A stretch of DNA of 64,000 nt from Halolamina pelagica (GCF_001307315.1 NZ_LGUC01000001.1:2418001-2482000), one strand, 5' to 3'. Numbered from the stretch's first letter, positions 8,659-19,253 are shown. The notes: a model not told the origin generated them from the letters alone. Made by a program: numbers and translations.

Positions 8659-9713
8659 ATGAGTAACACGAACCGATCGTCGACGACGACACGACTCTCG
8701 CGACGAGCGGTCCTCGCCGCCGGCGCCGGAGCGTTCTCGGTCGGTCTCGCCGGCTGTACGAGCAGTGCGGGGAGCACCGCGGCGGCGGACGGGCCGGTCG
8801 TGACGGCGTCGTTTTTCAGCTTCTACGACTTCGCACGCGTCGTCGCCGACGGCACCCCGATCCAGGTCGAGAACCTCGTGCCGACGGGGCTCCACGGCCA
8901 CGGCTGGCAGCCCAACGCGAGCATCACGCGAGAGATCATCGAGTCCGACGCGTTCCTCCACGTCGGCGAGGGGTTCCAGCCCTGGGCCGACCGGGCCATC
9001 CAGACGATGGACGACGACGGCGTCGACACGGCACTCATCAACGCCCGCGAAGGGGTGGAGCTGCTCGATCTCGCAGCCAGCCTCGACAGCGAGGAGGAGG
9101 GCGTCGGCGAACAGCAGGGGAAAGACCCCCACTTCTGGCTGGACCCCCAGCGCGCCAAGCGGGCGATCGACAACATCACCGAGGGGCTGGTCGACCTGCT
9201 GCCGGACGCCGAAGCCACGCTCCGGGAGAACGCCCAGCGCTACAAATCCGAGACCATCGACGACATCGACGCGTCCTACCAGGCGATCTTCGACGCCGCC
9301 GACCGGGACGTGGTCCAACTGGCGGCGCACAACGCGTTCCAGTACATCGGCGCGCGCTACGACGTGAGGATGCGGCCGATCGTGACGAACCTCGCCGCCA
9401 GCGGCGAAGTCGCCCCGAGGACATGCGGCAGGCCCAGGCGGTCATCGCCGAGAACGACATCCGCTACGTCGCCAACGGCGTGTTCGAGTCCCGCCGTCCC
9501 GCGAGACAGTTGATCGAGGAGACCCAGGCGGAGGCGTACTTCCCCGTCACTCCCTACGCCGGCGTCCGCGAGGGCTGGGTCGAGCAGAACTGGGGGTACG
9601 CGGAGATCGCGTACAACATCAACATGCCCACGTTCGAGGTCGTCCTCGGCAACAAATCGCCCGCGGAGGCCGGCCCCGATGGCTGGGCCGACCAGTGGAG
9701 GAACTTCGAATGA
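8659..9713 (+). CDS. Zinc/manganese-type ABC transporter substrate-binding lipoprotein (frameshifted)
   Basis: Cluster A-I metal-binding protein (ZnuA/MntC/PsaA family). Twin Arg at 15-16 and lipobox GLAGC (Cys33) predict Tat export and anchoring. Metal ligands are expected in [21 protein letters not shown] and the later [10 protein letters not shown]. The His-rich loop common in Zn-specific ZnuA is missing and is replaced by a short acidic stretch. A one-base deficit in the C run 9413-9416 moves the frame. One added C restores [10 protein letters not shown] and the rest of the protein to the stop at 9713, about 351 residues. The stop overlaps the ATPase start (ATGA). First gene of a three-gene importer operon. 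Confidence 0.88.
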
Positions 9714-10452
9714 CCGACGACACGGTCGTCGATCTCTCGGGCGTCGCGTTCGGCTACACGGCGACGCCGGTGGTCCGGGACATCTCACTCCAAATCGAGG
9801 CCGGCGAGTACGTCGCCATCGTGGGCCCGAACGGCTCGGGCAAGTCGACGTTGATGAAGCTGATGCTCGGCCTGCTCCAGCCCGATACGGGGACTGCTCG
9901 CCTGTTCGGCGAGCCGTCCCACGAGTTCGACGACGGCTCGCGGCTGGGCTACGTCGCCCAGCACGCCAGCGCGTCGAAGGAGATGCCCATCACCGTCAGA
10001 GAGGTCGTCAAGATGGGGCGGTTCCCGCACGTCGGCTTCGGCCTGCTCTCTGATTCGGACTGGGAACGCGTCGACAGGGCACTCGACACCGTGGGATGAC
10101 TGCGTTCGCCGACCGCCGAGTGACCCAACTCTCCGGCGGGCAGCGCCAGCGGGCGTTCATCGCCCGGGCGCTGGCGAGCGAGGCCGACCTGCTCGTGCTC
10201 GACGAGCCGACCGTCGGCGTCGACGCCGAGTCCGTCGAGGCGTTCTACGACCTACTGAACGGGCTGAACGAGCAGGGGATCACCATCCTGCTGATCGAAC
10301 ACGACCTGAGCGCCGTCACGAACCACGCCGAGCGGGTGGTCTGTCTGAACAAGGAGGTGTACTTCGACGGCCCGACGAGTGCGTTCGTCGACAGCGACGC
10401 ACTCACCCGGGCGTTCGGCCGTGCCGCCGGCGTCGTCGGGGGGCAAGAATGA
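9710..10452 (+). CDS. Metal ABC transporter ATP-binding protein (frameshifted)
   Basis: ATPase subunit of the metal importer, about 247 residues. Walker [10 protein letters not shown], signature QLSGGQRQR and Walker [13 protein letters not shown] are all present, with the H-loop in [12 protein letters not shown] one-base deficit in the G run 10093-10095 breaks the frame between LDTVG and MTAFADRRV. One added G restores a continuous protein. It starts at ATG 9710 overlapping the binding-protein stop, and its own stop overlaps the permease start at 10449, so the three genes are translationally coupled. Confidence 0.9.
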
Positions 10453-11483
10453 CCGCGGCCGCGCTACAGGCAGGGGCGCTCGACGCGCTGCTCTCGCCGC
10501 TGTACTGGTTCCTCGACGCCTGGTCGACGCTCCTGTCGTGGGTGGGGGAGCTGACCGGACTGGGGCTGCTCCAGTACGGCTTCATGCATCGTGCGATCCT
10601 CGTCGGCCTCTGTGTCGGGATCATCGCGCCGCTGATCGGGACGTTCCTCGTCCACCGCCAGCTGGCGCTGATCGGCGACGCGCTCGCACACACCGCGTTC
10701 GCGGGCGTCGCCGTCGGCCTGTTCCTCAACGCGGTCATCGATCTCGGGGTGAGCCCCTACCTGACGGCGGTCGTCGTGGCGATGATCGCGGCGTTGCTGA
10801 TCGAGCTCATCTCGGAGACGACCGACGCGTACAACGACGTGTCGATGGCCATCGTGCTCTCGACGGGGTTCGCGCTGGGGACGACGCTCATCAGCATCAA
10901 CGCCGGCGGCCTGACCGTCAGCGTCGATCAGTACCTGTTCGGCAACCTCTCGACGGTGACCAGCCAGAGCGCCGCGATCCTGCTGGTGCTGTTCGCCGTC
11001 GTCGTGGGTGTCGTCGCGGTGACCCGGAACCAACTCCTCTACGTCACGTTCGACGAGACCGCCGCCGAGGTGTCGGGGCTCTCCGTGAGTTGGTACAACC
11101 GAATCATGGTGATGCTGACCGCGCTGGTCGTCGTCGGCGCCATGCAGATCATGGGCGTGATCCTCGTCGCCGCGATGTTGGTCGTGCCCGTCGCCGGTGC
11201 GGCGCAGATCTCCCGGAGCTTCACCGAGTCGCTCCTGGTTTCGGTGGTGCTGGCGGAGCTGGCGGTGTTACTGGGGATCGCGATCTCCTACTACGCCGGT
11301 GCGACGGCTGGCGGCGTGGTGGTGCTCGCCGCAGTCGGGATCTACGTCCTCGCCGTGGTCGCCGGAAAGCTCCAGACCGCGGTCGGCGAGGAGGCGACCC
11401 CCGAGATGGGGAGCATCGACGCCGGCGCCGCCGCGGAACGGAGCCCGTCCGGCGGGCAGGTGCCGACTGACGACGCGGACTGA
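10449..11483 (+). CDS. Metal ABC transporter permease (ABC-3 family)
   Basis: 344-residue membrane permease of the ZnuB/MntB family, with about eight hydrophobic helices. Recognisable segments are RAILVGLCVGIIAPLIGTFL, ALIGDALAHTAFAGVAVG (the coupling region seen in the family) and MQIMGVILVAAMLVVPVAGA. It starts with a 4-bp overlap with the ATPase gene. The C-terminus is a soluble acidic tail. With the binding protein and ATPase it forms a complete Zn/Mn-type uptake system. The exact metal is not decidable from sequence. Confidence 0.92.
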   Translation: MTAAALQAGALDALLSPLYWFLDAWSTLLSWVGELTGLGLLQYGFMHRAILVGLCVGIIAPLIGTFLVHRQLALIGDALAHTAFAGVAVGLFLNAVIDLGVSPYLTAVVVAMIAALLIELISETTDAYNDVSMAIVLSTGFALGTTLISINAGGLTVSVDQYLFGNLSTVTSQSAAILLVLFAVVVGVVAVTRNQLLYVTFDETAAEVSGLSVSWYNRIMVMLTALVVVGAMQIMGVILVAAMLVVPVAGAAQISRSFTESLLVSVVLAELAVLLGIAISYYAGATAGGVVVLAAVGIYVLAVVAGKLQTAVGEEATPEMGSIDAGAAAERSPSGGQVPTDDAD

Positions 11484-11511
11484 CGATCGGGGTGCGCACG
11501 GCGATCCGCCC

Positions 11512-12687
11512 CTACCAGAAAAAGCGGAACAGGATGGTGAACGTGACGTAGGCGCCGACAGTCGACAGCACGGGCACCACGTTCTGCATGATCAGCACCC
11601 GGCCGGTCGTCGACGGGTCGAACAGGTCCGACGCCGCCGGGATGTCCTTCGGTTCCTCCTCGCCGATCCCGGGCACTTCCTCGCCCGCCTCCTCCGCGGC
11701 CAGTGCGCCGACGGAGACGCTGGGCGACTCCTCGCCGCGCACCCCGCCGGAGAGCGTGGCCGTCCGGGTCGCACGCCCCCAGCCGAGGCCGACGATGGAG
11801 GTGGTGGCGATGATGACGAACGAGGCCGGGATGCCGATCGCCGAGAGCCCGATCACGATGGTCGAGGAGACGATCGCGACGACGATCGCCGCCGTCAGCG
11901 GCAGGTCCGTGATGTCGTTGCCCAGCGTGTCGAGCGTTCGTCGTGCGATCGTGAACGCCCCCACGGCGACGGCGCCACAGCCGAGCAGGATCATCATCTC
12001 CATCTCGACGCCCGCGCCGACCAGCGGCGCGATAGCGTTGGCGATGTTCGACGTGCCCGAGGAGAACGCCATCAGACAGCCGATGAGGATGACGACGATC
12101 CCGCCGAACATCTCCCGTCGGGTCGTGTTGGGGCCGGGGACGGGGCGTGGAACGACGCCCGAGCGGTCGAGCTCCATCAGCGCGCCGTCGCTGCTGTCGA
12201 TGGCGACCCACTGGTTGATCCGCGGGTAGAGGTAGCGACCGATCATCCCCGAGACCCAGAAGCCGACGATGGGCGCGACGATCCACCAGACGGCGATCTC
12301 ACCCATGATGACCCAGTCGAGCGAGTCGGTCGCGACGCCGAGGCCGGCGATGGAGCCGACGGCCGTCATCGACGTCGACGCCGGGACGCCGAAGTAGTTG
12401 CCGACGAACAGCGCGCCCCCGATGAAAAAGAGGACGACGATGCTCGTCTCGATCGTGAACACGCTGGCGCTGGTAATGAGCTCCTCGCCCAGCTTGTCGA
12501 CGACGCGGCGCCCGATCGTCCACGCGCCGACGAAGAAGAAGACCGCCATCAGCGCCGCGGCGCCGGTTTTGGAGATGGCGTCGGAGCCGACCGCCGGACC
12601 GAACGCTGGCCCGGTCGTCGAGCCGCCGATGTTGAATCCGACGAACAACGCGACCACGATACCGACGAGGAGAAGAACGCCGACCAT
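11512..12687 (-). CDS. Inorganic phosphate transporter, PiT family
   Basis: 391-residue permease with two homologous halves: an N-terminal GFNIGGSTTGPAFGPAVG and an internal AFSSGTSNIANAIAPLVG, the paired signature of PiT/PHO-4 cation-phosphate symporters. A hydrophilic acidic loop (about residues 310-360) precedes the last helix. It is convergent with the metal importer operon. No PhoU homologue is adjacent. Confidence 0.92.
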   Translation of the reverse strand: MVGVLLLVGIVVALFVGFNIGGSTTGPAFGPAVGSDAISKTGAAALMAVFFFVGAWTIGRRVVDKLGEELITSASVFTIETSIVVLFFIGGALFVGNYFGVPASTSMTAVGSIAGLGVATDSLDWVIMGEIAVWWIVAPIVGFWVSGMIGRYLYPRINQWVAIDSSDGALMELDRSGVVPRPVPGPNTTRREMFGGIVVILIGCLMAFSSGTSNIANAIAPLVGAGVEMEMMILLGCGAVAVGAFTIARRTLDTLGNDITDLPLTAAIVVAIVSSTIVIGLSAIGIPASFVIIATTSIVGLGWGRATRTATLSGGVRGEESPSVSVGALAAEEAGEEVPGIGEEEPKDIPAASDLFDPSTTGRVLIMQNVVPVLSTVGAYVTFTILFRFFW

Positions 12688-12854
12688 ACAGAGGGATATC
12701 GCGCCCCGCTCTTAAGCCGTTGGACCGAGCCACCAACGCGACGCCGCTCCGTGGGCGGTCAGCCCGATCGGGAGAGATGGGTATACCCGTCTGGAACTCG
12801 GGTACCAAGTATGTACGAAATCCGATCCCGCTGTCCTAGCCCGGGGTGGCGTCG

Positions 12855-13505
12855 ATGAAACCGGCCCGCGTCGACTTCGTCGTCGACTTGGCCTACGGCG
12901 TGTCGATCTTCGTGGCCATCCTCCTGATACTCGAGCTCGGGACCGCCGTCGGGGTGGCGTTCGGGCTCGGCGTCCTGGTCTCCTACCTCATCCACATCGG
13001 CTGGAAGATGGCGCGGTTCGACCCCGACTGGATGACCCAAGAAGTGACCGAGAAAGTCAGCGACACCGTCACCGAGACCGTGAGCCAGGAAGTCGAGGAG
13101 ACCGTCAGCAAGGAGGTCGACCAGGTGAGCGAGGAGGTCTCCGAGACTGTCACCGACACGGTGAGCGAGGAAGTGTCCGAGAAAGTCAGCGAAGAGGTCT
13201 CCGAGAAGGTGACCGAAGAGGTGACCGAGGAGGTCAGCCAGAAAGTGAGCGAGGAGGTCGAACAGACCGTCAGCAAGGAGGTCGACGAGGTCGCCGACAA
13301 AGTCTCCGAAGAGGTGACCGAGGAAGTGTCCGAGAAAGTCAGTGAGGAGGTCGAACAGACCGTCAGCAAGGAGGTCGACGAGGTCGCCGACAAGGTCTCC
13401 GAAGAGGTGACCGAGGAAGTGTCCGAGAAAGTCAGCCAGACGGTCGAGGAGGCCGACGAGGAAGCTGATGAGGAGAAGAACGGCGACCCGGACGACGAGG
13501 AGTAA
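12855..13505 (+). CDS. Membrane-anchored Val/Ser/Glu four-residue-repeat coiled-coil protein
   Basis: 216-residue protein with two N-terminal hydrophobic helices (about residues 8-50) and a long charged tail in which Val recurs almost every fourth residue (units such as EEVS, EKVS, EEVT, QTVS) from about residue 58 to 200, ending in an acidic EEADEEKNGDPDDEE segment. A 93-bp, 31-residue block is tandemly duplicated (13251-13343 and 13344-13436) with only two base differences. No known family is recognised. The period of four is not the heptad of ordinary coiled coils. The start at ATG 12855 is preferred over GTG 12846. It faces the phosphate-transporter gene across a shared promoter region. 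Confidence 0.8.
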   Translation: MKPARVDFVVDLAYGVSIFVAILLILELGTAVGVAFGLGVLVSYLIHIGWKMARFDPDWMTQEVTEKVSDTVTETVSQEVEETVSKEVDQVSEEVSETVTDTVSEEVSEKVSEEVSEKVTEEVTEEVSQKVSEEVEQTVSKEVDEVADKVSEEVTEEVSEKVSEEVEQTVSKEVDEVADKVSEEVTEEVSEKVSQTVEEADEEADEEKNGDPDDEE

Positions 13506-13657
13506 AGTCACCGCGACTGCATCAACCCCCACCGCCGGCGGCCCCGAGGGGGCCGCCAGCGCGTGTTTTCTCGTTTCAAGGGGTTCGTCTCGGACATGAT
13601 TAATAATCTTCATTATTTCGCGTGGATAATCTCCACCTGCAGTCGAGGTGAGCAACC

Positions 13658-14029
13658 ATGGCGCTGCCAGAGAACCTGACCAGTTCCTGGACGCAAGGGC
13701 TCGATCTCCCGAGTCGACTGTTCGAAACCGGTAGCACCGACTACGAACTGTTCGAGGAGGACGGGGAGTTCGTCCTCAGCGTCGAGATGCCCGGGTTCGA
13801 TCCCGAGAGCATCACCGTCTCCTGGGACGAGGGTGTGCTGAACATCGCCGCGGAGCACGAGGACACCCAGCGTGGCCGGCGTCGCACCTACCACCGTCGG
13901 TTCCGCTTCCCCAAGTCCATCGACGACGAGGAGATCGCTGCCGAGTACAACAACGGCATCCTCGAAGTTCGGCTGCCGATCCTGGCGGATGCGGCCGTCA
14001 GCGGCACCGAGATCGAGGTGCAGAGCTGA
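13658..14029 (+). CDS. Small heat-shock protein, Hsp20/alpha-crystallin family
   Basis: 123-residue chaperone with the alpha-crystallin domain (about residues 27-115): YELFEEDGEFVLSVEMPGF, GVLNIAAEHED and NNGILEVRLPI, the last being the conserved A-x-x-x-n-G-I-L motif. The C-terminus contains EIEVQS, resembling the I-x-V/I oligomer contact. It is expected to bind unfolded cytosolic proteins. A GAGGTG ribosome-binding-like stretch lies about 8 bp before the ATG, and an AT-rich region at 13597-13630 probably holds the promoter. Confidence 0.92.
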   Translation: MALPENLTSSWTQGLDLPSRLFETGSTDYELFEEDGEFVLSVEMPGFDPESITVSWDEGVLNIAAEHEDTQRGRRRTYHRRFRFPKSIDDEEIAAEYNNGILEVRLPILADAAVSGTEIEVQS

Positions 14030-14177
14030 GGTCGGTCGTCGCGGTTCCGGTTCGCGGTCCGTTTTTTGATGTACGGCGCCACAGTCGTGACGGTGGCGGT
14101 CGACGTCCCCGGTACCGAACTGTGCGACTGAGACACACGACAGTTTCATAGGTATCTGTCCGATAGAGAAGGACACG

Positions 14178-14818
14178 ATGATGCTCCCGACCCACGCGCT
14201 GTTCGGGATGCTCCTCGCGCTGCCAGTCGCCGTGCTCTCGCCCGAGCACGGGCCTGTCGCGCTGGGAGCCGGACTTGCCGGCGGGATACTGCCGGATCTG
14301 GACCTGTACGTGGGCCACCGGAAGACGCTGCACTACCCGGTCGGCTACAGCCTGCTCGCCGGCGTCGCCGGAGTGGCCGCGGTCGTCAGCCCCACGGCGG
14401 CGACGGTCGGCGTCGCGCTGCTGCTCGCGGCGGCGGCGAGTCACAGCCTCGTCGACGTGTTCGGCGGCGGGCTGGAGCTCCGCCCGTGGGAGGCGACCTC
14501 CGAGCGCGCCGTCTACGACCACTATCGCGGGCGCTGGATCGCCCCCGGCGGTGGGTTCGCTACGACGGGGCCCCCGAGGATCTGCTGCTCTCGGTCGGGC
14601 TCGCCGTCCCGCTCTGGCTCCACGTCGGCTCGCCGTTCCGGCCAGTCGTGATCGCCGCCCTCGGCGTCGGCGCCGTCTACGTCGTCTCGCGCCGGGTGCT
14701 CCCGCAGATCGCCTCCCGGCTCGTGACCGAGGTGCTCCCCGGCCGCGTGTCGCCGTCGCTGCTGGCCCGTGTGCCGGAACGGTACCTCGAGGACGCCGAC
14801 CGCGACGCCGGGACGTGA
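14178..14818 (+). CDS. Membrane-bound metal-dependent hydrolase, YdjM/DUF457-like (frameshifted)
   Basis: About 213 residues, multi-helix membrane protein. The N-terminal THALFGMLLALP, then LPDLDLYVGHRKTLHY and ASHSLVDVFGGG carry the His/Asp pattern of YdjM-type putative hydrolases. A one-base deficit, most likely in the C run 14542-14546, separates RWIAP from the following WVRYDGAPEDLLLSVGLAV. Repair gives one continuous protein that ends at TGA 14818. The start could be ATG 14178 or 14181. The next gene on the same strand is another membrane protein. Confidence 0.8.
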
Positions 14819-14866
14819 CGGTTCAGAAGTTACTTCCCGCTGGTGTGACCGCACTCTGGTAGATCG

Positions 14867-15442
14867 ATGGGCTCCCTGATCGTCGGCGTCGTCCTCGTCG
14901 TCGCAGCGCTGGTCGCGGCCCTCTACGTTGGCTACCGGCAGGAGAACACGGCCGCTGTCGTCAACACCGCTGCCGCCGTCGCACTCGTGTTCGTTTCTGC
15001 CGGGGCGCCGGTCGCGCTCGGCGACGGCCAACCGAGCCGGGTCGCGGCGCTCACGCTCTGGGTCGCGGTTGCCGGGTTCCTCCACGCGCTCGGCATGCTG
15101 GGACGCTACGACTCCGTCTGGTGGTGGGACCACCTCACGCACACGTTCTCGGCGGCGCTGGCGGCGGCACTGCTGTACGCGGCGCTGCTCGTGATCGGCT
15201 GGCACAACGCAGTCGCCCTGACGCTGCTCGGCATACTCTTCCTCGGCGTGCTCTGGGAGGTCGGCGAACTGGTCGCCCGCGAAGTCGCCGACTGGTACGA
15301 CATCGAACCGGTGCTGGTCCACTACGGCTGGCGGGACACGGCGCTCGATCTCGTGTTCGACGTGGTCGGTGCGGCGCTGGTCGTCGCACTCGACCTGCGG
15401 CTGTTCGTCCCGCTCGTCGAGTGGCTGGCGAGTGCCGGCTGA
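14867..15442 (+). CDS. Uncharacterised five/six-helix membrane protein
   Basis: 191-residue integral membrane protein. Hydrophobic helices alternate with conserved-looking motifs SVWWWDHLTHTFSAAL, WEVGELVAREVADWYD and GWRDTALDLVFDVVGA. The DH-x-x-H and W-E-x-x-E patterns recall DUF2238/YjdF-type membrane proteins, but I am not sure of the assignment. It lies 48 bp after the YdjM-like gene and may be in the same transcript. Confidence 0.75.
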   Translation: MGSLIVGVVLVVAALVAALYVGYRQENTAAVVNTAAAVALVFVSAGAPVALGDGQPSRVAALTLWVAVAGFLHALGMLGRYDSVWWWDHLTHTFSAALAAALLYAALLVIGWHNAVALTLLGILFLGVLWEVGELVAREVADWYDIEPVLVHYGWRDTALDLVFDVVGAALVVALDLRLFVPLVEWLASAG

Positions 15443-15554
15443 GTCGACCGATTGCCGGGATTCGTCGATACCGGTCACGCGGATCGTCGAACACGACGAC
15501 GAAAGGGGGTCCGTTATCCGTCCGGAGTGCGAGCCTGCGAGTAACGCCTAAATT

Positions 15555-16894
15555 ATGTCCGGAGAGTACGATCTCGTTATCGTCGGGGCGGCATCAGTGG
15601 GGCGTCGTTGTTGTACACGACCGCGAAGTTCACCGACATCGACTCGATCGCGCTGATCGAGAAGGAACCGGAGATCGGCGCGATCAACACCCACCACACG
15701 AACAACTCCCAGACGCTGCACTTCGGCGACATCGAGACGAACTACACCCTCGAGAAGGCCGAGGAGGTCAAGGAGGGTGCCGAACTGCTCGCGGGCTACC
15801 TAGAGAACCACGACCCCGACCGCGAGATGCACGCAAAGCGCAGCAAGATGGTGCTCGGCGTCGGCGACGAGGAGGTCGAGAGCCTCGAACAGCGCTACGA
15901 GGAGGAGGGGTTCGGCGACCTGTTCCCCAAGCTCCGACCGATCGAGCGCGAGGAGATCGCCGAACTCGAACCCAAAGTCGTCGAGGGGCGCGACCCCGAC
16001 ACCGAGATGCTCGCGCTGCAGACGCCGGACGGCTACGTCGTCGACTACGGCGCGACCGCGGGGTCGTTCGTCGAGGCCGTCGAAGACGACGCCGGCGTCG
16101 ACGTGTACACCGGGACGGAAGTCACCGACATCACCCCCACGCTCGAGGGGCACACGATCGCGACCGACAGCGCCGGCCGCTTCGACACCGACGCCACCGT
16201 CGTCGCCGCCGGCTCCCACAGCCTCCAGATGGCCAAGGAGCTTGGCTACGGCCAGGACAAGGTGCTGCTGCCCGTCGCGGGTAGCTTCTTCCTCGCGGAC
16301 GACCTACTGAACGGGAAGGTGTACACCCTCCAGATGAAGAAGCTCCCCTTCGCCGCGGTCCACGGCGACGCCGACGTGCACGACGGCTCCGTCACCCGGT
16401 TCGGCCCGACGGCGAAGCTCGTCCCGGCGCTCGAACGCGGCCGGATCTCCACGGTCGGCGACTTTCTCGACGTGTTCGGCCTGAACGTGGCGTCGTTCCT
16501 GAGCTACGCCAACATCCTCGCCGACCGCATCCTCCTCCCCTACGTCCTGCGCAACCTCGTGTACGACGTGCCCGAGATCGGCCCGCGACAGTTCCTGCCC
16601 CACGTCCAGAAAGTCGTCCCCAGCGTCGAACTCGACGACATCGAGCGCGCGAAAGGGTACGGCGGCGTGCGCCCCCAGATCGTGGACACGAAGAACAAGT
16701 CACTGGACATGGGCGAGGCCAAGATCGTCGGCGACGACGTGATCTTCAACATCACGCCCTCGCCCGGCGCCTCGACCTGCCTGAAGAACGCGATGCGCGA
16801 CACGCACACGATCGTCGACTTCCTCGGCGACGCCGAGTTCGACGAGGACGCGTTCCGCGAGGACACGATCGGCGAGTTCCCGCGGGCCGAGTAG
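15555..16894 (+). CDS. FAD-dependent malate:quinone oxidoreductase-like enzyme (frameshifted)
   Basis: About 446 residues. The N-terminal EYDLVIVG followed by SGASLLYTTAKF forms the FAD dinucleotide-binding motif once a one-base deficit in the G run 15585-15588 is repaired (restoring GGGISGAS). Downstream RFGPTAKLVPALERG, FLPHVQKVVPS and FNITPSPGASTCLKNAM match the membrane-associated Mqo family, which oxidises malate and reduces quinone. An L-2-hydroxyglutarate oxidase or related 2-hydroxyacid oxidase is the main alternative. Convergent with the K+ channel gene. Confidence 0.82.
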
Positions 16895-18579
16895 CTACCC
16901 CGTCCGGCTGTTCTCCGCCGGCGTCACGTCGTACCGCTTCAGGAACTGTTGGACCGACTCGTCGGTGCCGACGAGCGTGAGCTCCTCCGCCCCCGAGAGC
17001 TCGCGCCCGGGGTCCACGCCGGTTGTCTCGCCGGCCGCGTTCTCGACGGCGACCACCCGGCAGCCCGTGTCCGCGATCCCCGAGTCGGCGATCGTCGAGC
17101 CCGCGAACGGCGTCGCCGGCACGCGGATCAGCCGCACCTGGCCCCCGGGTTCGAGCACCTCCTCGCCACGGAGCGCCTGTGCTACCATCCGGGCGCTCAC
17201 CCGCGGCACCGAGAGCACGTAGTCGGCGCCCGCGCTCAGCGCCTTCCGGGTCGCGTCGGTGTCGGTTACCCGGACCAGGATCTCGATGTCGGTGTTCATC
17301 TCCTGTGCGAGCACCGCCGAAAGCAGCGCGTCAGAGTCGTCGGGCAGGCCGATCACGATCGCGTCGGCGTCGTCGATGCCCGCCGCCCGCAGCGTGTCGC
17401 GGGTGCTCGCGTCGCCGACCACGTCGACGCCGTCGCGCTCGGCCACGTCGACGGTGACCGTCTCGATCCCGGCGGCCGTGACCAGGTCGTCGACGGCCTG
17501 GCCGACTTCGCCGAACCCGGCGATGACGATCCGGTCGTGGCTGCCGAACTGCCGGGGGTCCGAGTGAACTCGCTCAGTTTCTCCAGGCTCTCCGTGCGAC
17601 CCGAGACCAGCAGGACGGTGTTATCTCGGATCACCGCGTCGGGATCCGGCGGCAGCTGGAGCTCGCCGTCGATCCACGCGCCGATGATGGTGACGCCGGT
17701 CCGCTCGCGCAGCCGCGAGTCGCGGATGCGGTTCCCGACCAGTTCGCTCCCGTGGGAGACCGGGAGCTCGGCCACCTCGATGTCGCCGCCGACCTCGACG
17801 GAGTCCCGGATCTCGGCGGTGAACGACTCGACGGCTTTCTCCGCGAGCCGCCGGCCGAGCACGGCGTGGGGCGAGAGCACGGTGTCGGCGCCCGTCGAGC
17901 GCAGCACGCGCTCCATCTCGCTGTCGTCGGTCAGCGCGATCACGTCGACGTCGTCGCGGACCGACCGGACCGTCAGGATCGTGTTCACGGTCGCGTCGCC
18001 GGCGTCGGTGATCACCGCCCGGGCGGTGTCGATGCTCGCCCGCTCGAACGCCTCGGCGTCCTGCGGCGAGCCGTGGATCGCCGCGTAGCCGTCGTCGGCG
18101 AGCGCCTTCGCCTCGGCCTCGTCGGAGGAGATGAGCACGTAGTCTACGTCCAACTCCCGGAGCTCGTCCAGCAGCACCGCCGAATCACGGCTGTACTCGC
18201 AGATGATCACGTGGTCGCGCTTGGGCGAGAGCCGGCTGTCGAGGTCGACCTCCGCGCCCGTGAACAGCGGGATGATCACCAGCCGGAGCGTGAAGAAGCC
18301 GACCGCGATCCCGCTCAGTTGGATGAACACGACGAAAAGGTTCATCAGGGGGTGCGTCCACGGCGAGTCGGCGCCGTACCCCGTCGTCGTCATCGTCTCG
18401 ACGACCGTCGTCAACGCGTTGAACACCGTGTACTCCGGCCCCTCGCCCTCCAGGGTCCGCATCCCGTAGAAGTAGACGACCGTGAGGAACAGCACCATCC
18501 CCACCAGCCCCAGCGCGTAGTAGGCGACGAGCCGGTGGCGCCGCGAGAGATCCGAGAACGAGTCCGGGAGCGAGACCAT
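16895..18579 (-). CDS. Two-TM potassium channel with tandem RCK (TrkA) domains (frameshifted)
   Basis: About 561 residues. Two hydrophobic helices flank a pore loop with TTTGYGADSP, the K+ selectivity-filter motif. A first TrkA-N/TrkA-C unit follows (HVIICEYSRDSAVLLDEL, then GGDIEVAELPV), and a second one after the frameshift (ending VTPAENSRTG). The break is a one-base deficit in the G run 17554-17558 (C run on the coding strand). One added base joins FTRTP to RQFGSHDR and restores the Rossmann motif IVIAGFGEVG. A ligand-gated K+ channel (Kch/MthK-like). Haloarchaea keep molar cytosolic K+, so such channels matter for osmoregulation. Confidence 0.88.
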
Positions 18580-18701
18580 TCAGATGCTGACTCACGTCGC
18601 CTTGCGTGAAAAAGGGTCGCTCGTGTCGACCCCTCTCATCGCCCGGTGGACCGCGGGCCGGCCTCGCGGCGTTTAACTCCGGCCGGCCACAACCCCCGGC
18701 G

Positions 18702-19253
18702 ATGGCAGACGACTACGGCGGCATCCTCGGCGCCTTCCCCTACGCGTTCCGGCGGAGCGACTCGCGGCTGTTCCGGTCGTACGTCGTCGTCGCGGGGCTC
18801 GCGACGCTGCTGCTCGCGCTGACCTGTGTGCTCGCGATCGTCGTCGTGTTCGGACAGACCGCGGGTGCTCGCGGCGGGAGCTTCACGCTCTCGCGGTCGT
18901 TCATCGCGCTGCTGGGGCTGCTCGCGGTGCTGCCCGTGGTCGCGCCCGTGCTGCTGGCCGCGCGGACGCGCCGCCGCGGGCTGGCCGACGACGACGGGTT
19001 CGAGCCGCCGCGGAACTACGAGCCGCTGCTTTCGGTCGCCGGCTACCTGTTCCTGCTCGCGCTGTATCTCGGGCTGATCGCGTCGATGCCGGAGACGTTC
19101 ACGCTCGACGGCGAGACGGTTACCCGGCCCTCGCCCTCGGGGCTGTTCGCCCCCGTCGTCGCCGCGCTCTACGCGATCCCGTCGGCGGCCTCGCCGCTGC
19201 TCCCGGCCGCCGCCGCAGCGGCGATCCTCGTCGTCCACCGGTGGCTGCGCTGA
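18702..19253 (+). CDS. Uncharacterised four-helix membrane protein
   Basis: 183-residue membrane protein beginning MADDYGGILGAFPYAFRRSD, with about four hydrophobic helices (near residues 28-50, 63-82, 106-127 and 155-178) and a short cytosolic acidic loop. I recognise no family. The start at 18702 is preferred over the longer frame because it sits close behind the expected leaderless promoter. The gene is followed 72 bp later by the DUF5812 gene on the same strand. Confidence 0.75.
   Translation: MADDYGGILGAFPYAFRRSDSRLFRSYVVVAGLATLLLALTCVLAIVVVFGQTAGARGGSFTLSRSFIALLGLLAVLPVVAPVLLAARTRRRGLADDDGFEPPRNYEPLLSVAGYLFLLALYLGLIASMPETFTLDGETVTRPSPSGLFAPVVAALYAIPSAASPLLPAAAAAAILVVHRWLR

Noticed and set aside
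12759-13655. Leu/Asp-rich minus-strand ORF opposite the coiled-coil gene
   Set aside because: Its apparent repeats are the mirror of the Val/Ser/Glu repeats on the plus strand; the plus frame has the natural start and TM helices.
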